From positions 1 to 64,000 of the forward strand of contig NZ_SLWS01000015.1 of assembly GCF_004345645.1 (NCBI RefSeq): a stretch of DNA of 64,000 nucleotides, written 5' to 3'. The notes beneath the pieces are model-generated. The model saw only the letters and a list, made by a program, of their open reading frames with translations. It was not told where the DNA came from and made no database searches. The translations under genes and the position numbers were made by a program. The DNA is from Actinocrispum wychmicini (GTDB taxonomy: Bacteria; Actinomycetota; Actinomycetes; Mycobacteriales; Pseudonocardiaceae). Positions 58,450 through 64,000 of the stretch are shown here, in pieces (the first letter of the stretch is position 1; the number at the start of each line of letters is the position of its first letter).

Positions 58450-59105
58450 GTGAGCCAGCCCGGTTTGACCATGCCCGACTCGTAGGCCAGGACTACGAGT
58501 TGGGCACGGTCGCGGACCGACAGCTTGGTCATGATCCGGCTGACGTGGGTTTTCGCCGTCGCCGGGCTGAGCACCAGCTTCTCGGCGATCTCGTCGTTGG
58601 ACAGGCCGTTGGCCACGAGGACCATGACCTCGCGTTCCCGTTCGGTCAACGAGTTCAGTCGGGGACTGGGCGCGGGCCGGTCGACGCGACCGGCGAACTC
58701 GGCGATCAGCCTGCGGGTGACGGCCGGGGCGATCAGCGCGTCGCCGCGGGCCACCACCCGGACGCCGTGGATGAGTTCCATCGGCTCGGTGTCCTTGACC
58801 AGGAAGCCGCTCGCGCCCGCGCGCAGGGCGCCGTAGACGTAGTCGTCCAGGTCGAACGTGGTGAGAATGACGACCTTCGCGCCCGGCACCTCGGCCAGGA
58901 TGCGGCGGGTGGCGGCCAGGCCGTCCAGCACGGGCATCCGCACGTCCATCAGGACCACGTCCGGCCGGACCGACCGCGCCATCCGGACCGCCTCCTCGCC
59001 GTCGGCGGCCTCGGCGACCACCGCGATGTCGTCCTCACCGTCCAAAATGGACTTGAAGCCGGCGCGGACGAGACGCTGGTCGTCGGCGAGCAGGACGTTG
59101 ATCAT
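58446..59105 (-). CDS. NarL/LuxR-family response regulator
   Basis: 219-residue regulator with an N-terminal receiver (D54 in VVLMDVRMP as phosphoacceptor, acidic D8-D9) and a C-terminal LuxR HTH (about 150-210, LTEREREVMVLVANGLSNDEIAEKLVLSPATAKTHVSRIM). It is coupled to the histidine-kinase gene by a 4-nt overlap. Targets unknown. Confidence 0.94.
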   Translation of the reverse strand: MINVLLADDQRLVRAGFKSILDGEDDIAVVAEAADGEEAVRMARSVRPDVVLMDVRMPVLDGLAATRRILAEVPGAKVVILTTFDLDDYVYGALRAGASGFLVKDTEPMELIHGVRVVARGDALIAPAVTRRLIAEFAGRVDRPAPSPRLNSLTEREREVMVLVANGLSNDEIAEKLVLSPATAKTHVSRIMTKLSVRDRAQLVVLAYESGMVKPGWLT

Positions 59106-60166
59106 TCCGCTGCCCCCAGCGGCAGTGACGCCGCCACCTGGACCCCGTGGTCGTCGCCGCGCACGGTCAGCGAGCCGCCAAGAGCTTGGGCGCGCTCGGT
59201 CATGCCGCGGATCCCGTTGCCCGGCACCAGGCTCCCGCCGCGGCCGTCGTCGTCGACCTGCACGCTCATGTCCTTGTCGCCGTAAGTGATCCGGACGTGC
59301 ACCGAGCGTGCGGACGCGTGCCGGGTGACGTTGGTCAGTGCTTCCTGGATTATCCGGTACGCCGCCAGGTCGATCTCGGGCGGCAGGGCGCGGGGTTCCC
59401 CGTCCACAGTGACCTCGACGCCGGTCTGCCGGGTCCGCCGCACCAACTCCGGCAACTGGTGCAGGCCGGGTGGTCCGGTCGGCGCGGACTCGTCCACCGC
59501 GCGCAGCACCCCCAGGGTGGCCCGGACCTCGCGGAGCGCCTCCTTGCTGGCCTGCTTGATGGCTTCCAGCGCCTCCCAGAGCCCCGCAGTGTGATTTTTA
59601 CGGTGTAAAGCAGCGCTGGCCTGGACGTTGATCAACGAGATGTTGTGCGCCAGAACGTCGTGCAACTCGCGCGCGATGCGTAGGCGCTCCTCGGTCGTGG
59701 CCCGTTTGGACGCTTCCTCGGCGTACGCGCGTCGAGTGTTGCGTGCGACCCCGAGGGCGATCATGGCGACCATCCAGCCGGCGAGCATGAACTGCGCGAT
59801 GTTGTCCAAGTGCCGAACGGGACTGAACTTCTCGCCGACGGCGATCGCGACCACACACACGGCGGCGAACGCGGCGGCCACTACCACACGCCCCGATGCC
59901 GACACGTAGTACAGCGCGATGATGAACGTGACCAGCATCGGTCCGCCGGTGCCGACGAACGGGTAGTAGATCGCCGAGCAGGCGAGCGTGACCGCGGCGA
60001 CCAGGACCGGGTACCGGCCGCCGAGCGCCAGCACGCCGCCGGACAGCAGGATCAGCGCCGCCCCGACCACGGTCAGCTGCCGTCCGCCGTCCACGTCGTC
60101 CTGGATCAGGGTGCTCCCCAGAACCGCCAGCGCCACTGCGGCACCAACCACGGCATCGCGTCTCAC
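59102..60166 (-). CDS. NarL-type sensor histidine kinase
   Basis: 354-residue kinase with about five to six membrane helices (about 5-145), a HisKA_3 dimerisation domain with phospho-His H169 in RELHDVLAHN, and an HATPase domain (EALTNVTRHASA; DDGRGG; GIRGMTERAQALGG). The sensor part has no large extracellular domain, so it probably senses a membrane signal. Partner of the response regulator just downstream. GTG 60166 was chosen so that the first helix follows directly; GTG 60187 is the alternative. Confidence 0.9.
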   Translation of the reverse strand: MRRDAVVGAAVALAVLGSTLIQDDVDGGRQLTVVGAALILLSGGVLALGGRYPVLVAAVTLACSAIYYPFVGTGGPMLVTFIIALYYVSASGRVVVAAAFAAVCVVAIAVGEKFSPVRHLDNIAQFMLAGWMVAMIALGVARNTRRAYAEEASKRATTEERLRIARELHDVLAHNISLINVQASAALHRKNHTAGLWEALEAIKQASKEALREVRATLGVLRAVDESAPTGPPGLHQLPELVRRTRQTGVEVTVDGEPRALPPEIDLAAYRIIQEALTNVTRHASARSVHVRITYGDKDMSVQVDDDGRGGSLVPGNGIRGMTERAQALGGSLTVRGDDHGVQVAASLPLGAAE

Positions 60167-60196
60167 CGCACGAGTGTCGCACCCCACCGCTAGTAG

Positions 60197-60226
60197 TTGA
60201 CCGGTCAGTCAAGAGGCGGCTACCGT
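60197..60226 (+). promoter_or_regulatory. promoter with TetR palindrome
   Basis: TTGACC (60197-60202), 18-bp spacer, TACCGT (60221-60226), the -10 ending 8 nt before the ATG at 60235, so leaderless. A perfect 10-bp palindrome TGACCGGTCA (60198-60207) overlaps the -35, a good place for autorepression by the TetR gene it drives. Confidence 0.7.
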
Positions 60227-60234
60227 GCTGGGCC

Positions 60235-60801
60235 ATGGAGGCGACGACGAGGGACAGGATCGTCCGGTCGGCGGCGAAGCTGTTCCTCACCCGGAGCTAC
60301 CACGCGGTCGGCATCGCCGACCTGTGCGCGGCCGCCGACGTGCGCAAAGGCAGCTTCTACCACTTCTTCCCGTCCAAGGCGGACCTGGCCAAGGCCGTGG
60401 TCGACCTGCACGCGGCCGAGTTCGAGCGGCGCTTCACCGAAGCCGAGGAGGCCGGCGCCGAGCTGTACGCGATCGCGGTCACCGTCGCGCAGGTGCAGAG
60501 CAAGTTCGAGGAACGGTTCGGGCGGATCGTCGGCTGCCCGTTCGGCAACCTGGCCGCCGAACTGGCCACCACCGACGACGAGCTGCGCCGCTACGTGGCC
60601 GACGTGTTCACGCGTTGGGAGGAGCGGCTGCTCAAGGCGTGCCACCGGGCGCGGCTGCGACCCGGGGTCGACCCGGACGAGCTGGCCCGGATGATCCTCG
60701 CCCAGATCCAGGGCCTGATCCTGCTGGCCAAGGTGCAGGCCCGGCCGGCCGCCGAGATCACCGCGGGCCTGCGGGCACTGATCAAGGGAGCGACAGCGTG
60801 A
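60235..60801 (+). CDS. TetR-family regulator of the mycothiol-type operon
   Basis: 188-residue TetR protein: HTH at about 22-52 (AVGIADLCAAADVRKGSFYHFFPSK) and a C-terminal domain with GCPFGNLAAEL. The conserved Cys in that motif could be redox-reactive, as in some TetR sensors of electrophiles; this is inference. It is coupled to the DsbA-like gene by a GTGA overlap. Its promoter carries a palindrome over the -35. Confidence 0.9.
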   Translation: MEATTRDRIVRSAAKLFLTRSYHAVGIADLCAAADVRKGSFYHFFPSKADLAKAVVDLHAAEFERRFTEAEEAGAELYAIAVTVAQVQSKFEERFGRIVGCPFGNLAAELATTDDELRRYVADVFTRWEERLLKACHRARLRPGVDPDELARMILAQIQGLILLAKVQARPAAEITAGLRALIKGATA

Positions 60802-61484
60802 ACGTGGACTTCCACTTCGACCCGATGTGCCCGTTCGCGTACCAGACGTCGCTGTGGATCAGGGACGTCCGGGCCCAGCTGGGTATCACGGTCGGCTGGC
60901 GGTTCTTCAGCCTCGAAGAGGTCAACCGGTTCGAGGGCAAGAAGCACCCGTGGGAACGGCCGTGGTCCTACGGCTGGTCACTGATGCGGATCGGCGCCGT
61001 GCTGCGTCGCCGGAGCATGGCCGCGCTGGACGACTGGTACCTGGCGGTCGGCACGGCGTTGCACATGCGCGGCGAGAAGCCGCACGATCCCGCTGTCGCG
61101 CGGGAAATGCTTGTCGGCCTCGGCCATCCAGCGTCCCTTTTGGACGAAGCACTGGCCGATCCGACGACCCATGACGAGGTCAGGGCCGACCACCAGCGGG
61201 TGGTGGACGCGGGTGGTTTCGGCGTGCCGACCCTGTTCTTCCCGGACGGGCAGTGTCTGTTCGGGCCGGTCCTGGTCGACCCGCCGGCCGGCGACGACGC
61301 GCTGCGGCTGTGGGACGTGGTCACGGGGATGCAGTCGTTCCCGCACGTGTACGAACTGCAACGCCCCAAGGGGCCGCGCGATCTCGCCTTGATCGCCGAG
61401 CGGCTCCAGCCCTATCTGGACGGCCGCGACTGGGTCAGCGTGAACCGCGGCGAGGTCATCGACTTCAACGGAGGAAAGTCGTGA
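60798..61484 (+). CDS. DsbA-family protein (Rv2466c-like, mycothiol-dependent type)
   Basis: 228-residue thioredoxin-fold protein with the opening FDPMCPFAYQTSLWIRDV, as in mycobacterial Rv2466c (mycothiol-dependent nitroreductase). The active site is C11-P-F-A, with a single Cys instead of CPWC, which would favour monothiol chemistry with mycothiol. The helical insertion and the FGVPTLFF cis-Pro motif are present. GTG 60798 overlaps the TetR stop, and the next gene overlaps in the same way. A likely role is reduction or detoxification of electrophiles. Confidence 0.85.
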   Translation: MNVDFHFDPMCPFAYQTSLWIRDVRAQLGITVGWRFFSLEEVNRFEGKKHPWERPWSYGWSLMRIGAVLRRRSMAALDDWYLAVGTALHMRGEKPHDPAVAREMLVGLGHPASLLDEALADPTTHDEVRADHQRVVDAGGFGVPTLFFPDGQCLFGPVLVDPPAGDDALRLWDVVTGMQSFPHVYELQRPKGPRDLALIAERLQPYLDGRDWVSVNRGEVIDFNGGKS

Positions 61485-62278
61485 AGGACACCCTGGTCAA
61501 AGCGCTTGTCGACGAGTGGACGGCGATCGACGGCCTGCTCACCGCGTTGCCGCCGGCGGACTGGGCGAAACCCACGGCCCTGCCCGGCTGGTCGGTCCAG
61601 GACGTGGTCTCGCACATCGTCGGCGGCGAACTCGGCCTGGCCGGGCAACAACCGCCGGTCACCAAGAAGTCGTTCGCCCACGTACGTAACGACATCGGCA
61701 CGATCAACGAGTACTGGGTGGACTGGCTGCGCGCGGAGTCACCGGACGAGGTGCACGCCCGGTTCCGTTCCGCGACCACGCAGCGCGCACAAGTGTTGCA
61801 GGACATGACATCGGAGGACTTCGACGCTCCATCATGGACACCAGCCGGCCAGGGAACGTACGGCCGGTTCATGCGGATCCGACTGTTCGACTGCTGGATG
61901 CACGAACAGGACATCCGGGAAGCCGTGGGCCATCAGGGAAACGAGTCCGGGCCGAGCGCGGAGATCTCCCTGGACGAGATCACCGCCGCGCTCGGGTACA
62001 TCGTGGGCAAGCGCGCCGCCGCGCCGGCCGGCGCCTCGGTGACGTTCCACCTGACCGGCCCGGTCGAGCGGGCATTGCACGTGCTGGTGGACGGCCGGGC
62101 GAAGGTGGTCGACTCGTTGCCCGGACCCGCGACCGTGACGCTGGTGCTGACGTCGAGCCTGTTCGCCCGGCTGTGCGGCGGGCGGACCCCGGTGGGCGAG
62201 CGGGTCGCGGAGATCCACTTCGACGGTGACCGTGAACTGGGCGAACGAGTCGCCCACGCGTTGCCGTTCACAATTTGA
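61481..62278 (+). CDS. maleylpyruvate isomerase family protein (DinB-like, mycothiol-dependent)
   Basis: 265-residue protein with an N-terminal DinB/MDMPI four-helix bundle (about 1-165) and a C-terminal SCP2-like domain. Possible metal ligands are H45 (VSHIVGGE), H141 and nearby acidic residues (WMHEQDIRE). Family members use mycothiol as cofactor. Third gene of the TetR-DsbA operon, so a shared thiol-dependent detoxification or catabolic step is likely. GTG 61481 follows GGAGGAAA and overlaps the preceding stop. Confidence 0.85.
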   Translation: MKDTLVKALVDEWTAIDGLLTALPPADWAKPTALPGWSVQDVVSHIVGGELGLAGQQPPVTKKSFAHVRNDIGTINEYWVDWLRAESPDEVHARFRSATTQRAQVLQDMTSEDFDAPSWTPAGQGTYGRFMRIRLFDCWMHEQDIREAVGHQGNESGPSAEISLDEITAALGYIVGKRAAAPAGASVTFHLTGPVERALHVLVDGRAKVVDSLPGPATVTLVLTSSLFARLCGGRTPVGERVAEIHFDGDRELGERVAHALPFTI

Positions 62279-62342
62279 GTCACATTTGTTCCTCGCGACA
62301 CGTCAGGGAGGTGAACCACCTGTCGTTGGGAAGGAACATGTC

Positions 62343-62765
62343 ATGTCCGCACGAGTGCGCACCGTCCTTTACTGGTTTCTGGCGTTCGAGTTCACCGTCG
62401 GGGCGATCACCAAGTTCTGGAGCGGCCCCACCTTCTTCGGCACGGCGTACTCGGTGAAGTTCGCCGACTGGGGGTATCCGTCCTGGTTCCGGTTCGTGGT
62501 CGGCACGATCGAACTCGGGTGCGCGGTGTTGGTGGCCATCCCCAGCCGACGCTCCAGGTTCATCGCCGCCGCGACCTTGGTACTGGTGCTCACGGGCGCG
62601 GTCACCACGCACATCGTCAACCACAACGCGCTGTACGAGAGCGTCTCCGCACCCCTGCACCTGCTGATCATGATAGTCGTGGCGCTCGCGAACTGGCCCG
62701 CCGACTGGCGCGACCTGCTGCGGCCGGGAATCGTCATCCAACGCTCACGCAGGACTGAGCACTGA
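62343..62765 (+). CDS. DoxX-family membrane protein
   Basis: 140-residue protein with four hydrophobic helices of the DoxX/DoxD-like fold (VLYWFLAFEFTVGAITKFWSG, FVVGTIELGCAVLVAIP). In mycobacteria DoxX links to thiol-redox complexes. GGAAGGAA precedes the ATG at 62343. It follows the mycothiol-type operon after 64 nt, so a functional link is possible. The 3' end overlaps the convergent MFS gene by 21 nt. Confidence 0.85.
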   Translation: MSARVRTVLYWFLAFEFTVGAITKFWSGPTFFGTAYSVKFADWGYPSWFRFVVGTIELGCAVLVAIPSRRSRFIAAATLVLVLTGAVTTHIVNHNALYESVSAPLHLLIMIVVALANWPADWRDLLRPGIVIQRSRRTEH

Positions 62766-63911
62766 CGCTTTCCTGCGGTCGAGCGCACCGGAGAGCAGCG
62801 CGACGCCGAGGCTGGCGGCGGCCAGGATCGCCCCGATCCAGTTCGGGGCCGTGTACCCGAGGCCGCCGTCGATCGCGACGCCGCCGATCCACGCTCCGGC
62901 GGCGTTGCCCGCGTTGAACGCGCCGATGTTCGCGGCGGACGCCAAAGCCGGGGCGCCTTCGGCTTTCGACAGCACCCTGGCCTGCAATGGGGCCGCGGTG
63001 GCGAATCCGGCCGCGCCGAACAGGACGATCGTGATCGCGGCGGGAACCTGGGCGTGCGCGGTCGCCACGAACACCAGGAGAACCACGGACAACGCGGCCA
63101 ACGATCCGTACAACGCGGGCATCAGCCTGCGGTCGGCCGCCTTGCCGCCGATCAGGTTGCCGACCACGAGCCCGACTCCGAACAGGACGAGCAGCCACGT
63201 GACCATGCCGGTGGAGAACCCGGCGACACCGGTCATCATCGGCGTGATGTACGTGAAGCTGGCGAAGATCCCGGCCCACCCGAGCGCGGTCATCAACAGC
63301 GCCAGCCATACCTGCGGCCGGCGGAACACGCTCAGTTCGCGCCGCAGGTTGCTGTTCTTGTCCGGCGGGAGGTCCGGCACGAGCGTGGACACGGCCACGA
63401 ACGCGACCACGCCGAGCGCGGCCACGGCCCAGAACGACGAACGCCACCCGAACGCGTGGCCCAGCGCGGTCCCTATCGGCACGCCGAGGACGTTGGCGAC
63501 GGTCAGGCCGGTGAACATGATCGCGATCGCGCTGGCCTGCTTGGCGGGCGCGACGAGGCTGGCCGCCACGACGGCGCCGACACCGAAGAACGCCCCGTGG
63601 CACAGCGACGCGACGATCCGGCCGGCGAGCATCATGCCGTAGCTCGGCGCGACCGCCGAGAGCACGTTGCCGGCGATGAAGAGCACCAGCAGGCCGAGCA
63701 GGAGCTTCTTGCGGGAGAACCGGGACCCGGCGGCGGTCATGATCGGCGCGCCGACGGTCACCCCGAGCGCGTATCCGGAGATCAGCAGGCCGGCGGTGGG
63801 GATGGACACCCCGAACGTAGTCGCGACCTCCGGCAGCAGGCCCATGATGATGAACTCGGTGGTGCCGATGCCGAACGCGCCGACGGCCAACGCGAGCAGG
63901 GCGGTGGGCAT
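62745..63911 (-). CDS. MFS transporter (AraJ/YdhP-type)
   Basis: 388-residue MFS protein with 12 helices. It has the signature ALAVGAFGIGTTEFIIMGLLPEVA of the sugar-efflux/AraJ-YdhP group and a motif A-like GSRFSRKKLL loop. Substrate unknown; the group exports sugars, arabinose polymers or drugs. The ATG at 63911 is preferred over GTG 63920 because GGGGTGA lies just upstream. A small palindrome TTGGTCCAA (63932-63940) precedes it. Confidence 0.88.
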   Translation of the reverse strand: MPTALLALAVGAFGIGTTEFIIMGLLPEVATTFGVSIPTAGLLISGYALGVTVGAPIMTAAGSRFSRKKLLLGLLVLFIAGNVLSAVAPSYGMMLAGRIVASLCHGAFFGVGAVVAASLVAPAKQASAIAIMFTGLTVANVLGVPIGTALGHAFGWRSSFWAVAALGVVAFVAVSTLVPDLPPDKNSNLRRELSVFRRPQVWLALLMTALGWAGIFASFTYITPMMTGVAGFSTGMVTWLLVLFGVGLVVGNLIGGKAADRRLMPALYGSLAALSVVLLVFVATAHAQVPAAITIVLFGAAGFATAAPLQARVLSKAEGAPALASAANIGAFNAGNAAGAWIGGVAIDGGLGYTAPNWIGAILAAASLGVALLSGALDRRKASVLSPA

Positions 63912-64000
63912 AGATGTCACCCCAGGTAGAGTTGGTCCAAGTAGCAGGCGTCCGAGATAGTTGCAGACGCGGGTTATTGCATGAGCCTGATAATGCTCCG

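Noticed and set aside
63981..64000. ATG at the right edge that could begin a gene divergent from the MFS transporter
   Set aside because: Only 20 bases remain in the window, with no ribosome site and no protein that can be judged.
1..64000. tRNA, rRNA, CRISPR array, integrase or complete insertion sequence
   Set aside because: No cloverleaf, direct-repeat array, recombinase or transposase frame was found. The only repeats are the intergenic elements near 1.4 kb and 25.6 kb.

Overview
The window looks like a chromosomal segment of a high-GC actinomycete, most likely of the Pseudonocardiales (Lentzea/Kibdelosporangium/Actinosynnema/Amycolatopsis-like). This rests on GC-rich codon use, many GTG starts and ATGA/GTGA overlaps, mycothiol- and F420-type oxidoreductase families, ECF41 and SigE-family sigma factors, a 13E12-type HNH gene, and a caspase-ATPase-WD40 giant protein. 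I see no rRNA, tRNA, CRISPR array, phage module or complete insertion sequence. The species is inferred from gene content only.

Layout. 1-1760: a DUF222/HNH (13E12) gene bracketed by copies of a palindromic intergenic repeat. 1762-5560: two TetR genes, an MDR oxidoreductase, a GNAT and a deazaflavin-type nitroreductase, with clear palindromic operators. 5535-13164: secreted GH35 beta-galactosidase, secreted M1 metallopeptidase and a glycine-zipper membrane protein. 13316-20338: an unusual cluster with a GTP cyclohydrolase II homologue, a zinc-less PTPS homologue, a creatininase-family hydrolase, an MDR dehydrogenase, GT4, methyltransferase, LPG-synthase-like membrane protein and CDP-alcohol phosphotransferase. 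20275-25618: ABC exporter with a RseB/LolA-like protein, lipase, methyltransferase, pirin. 25823-35439: SigE-type sigma factor plus membrane partner, SDR/TetR pair, epimerase, cupredoxin lipoprotein, CynX-type MFS, XRE-cupin regulator with AzlCD, pentapeptide protein, HTH-MFS pair. 35504-40978: asparaginase, an 18-codon hydrophobic mini-ORF, a ribbon-helix-helix/Clp_N protein, FxsA, and a sugar ABC importer without its ATPase. 41094-47728: F420-type PPOX enzyme with a MerR/SoxR-type promoter, COG0523 GTPase, Tat-exported GH116 enzyme, and an ECF41 sigma factor with its decarboxylase-family partner. 47758-53825: alpha/beta hydrolase coupled to the caspase-NTPase-WD40 giant. 53952-63911: MMPL exporter, S4 protein, formate-THF ligase, two-component system, TetR-DsbA-maleylpyruvate-isomerase operon, DoxX, MFS.

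The most promising system is the 13.3-20.3 kb cluster. The GTP cyclohydrolase II homologue has Met where E. coli RibA has Tyr105. From memory of published work on Streptomyces coelicolor SCO6655, this substitution makes the enzyme stop at the formamidopyrimidine (FAPy) product. A creatininase-family hydrolase (the family of archaeal FAPy deformylase ArfB) lies convergent to it, and the PTPS homologue has lost its zinc and catalytic residues, as described for SCO6650. With a glycosyltransferase, a CDP-alcohol phosphotransferase and a flippase-like protein, the genes suggest a pyrimidine/pterin-derived, possibly lipid-linked metabolite. The product is unknown to me.

The second candidate is the caspase/P-loop/WD40 protein (about 21 blades, three seven-blade propellers). 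It is translationally coupled to an alpha/beta hydrolase and has the architecture of bacterial conflict or cell-death systems.

Several genes have readable regulation: TetR palindromes at 2.5, 5.2, 28.0 and 60.2 kb; a 19-bp-spacer MerR/SoxR box at 41.47 kb; Zur-like boxes at 42.6 kb; an ECF41 promoter at 46.8 kb. Several promoters place the -10 hexamer 5-8 nt from the start codon, which implies leaderless mRNAs.
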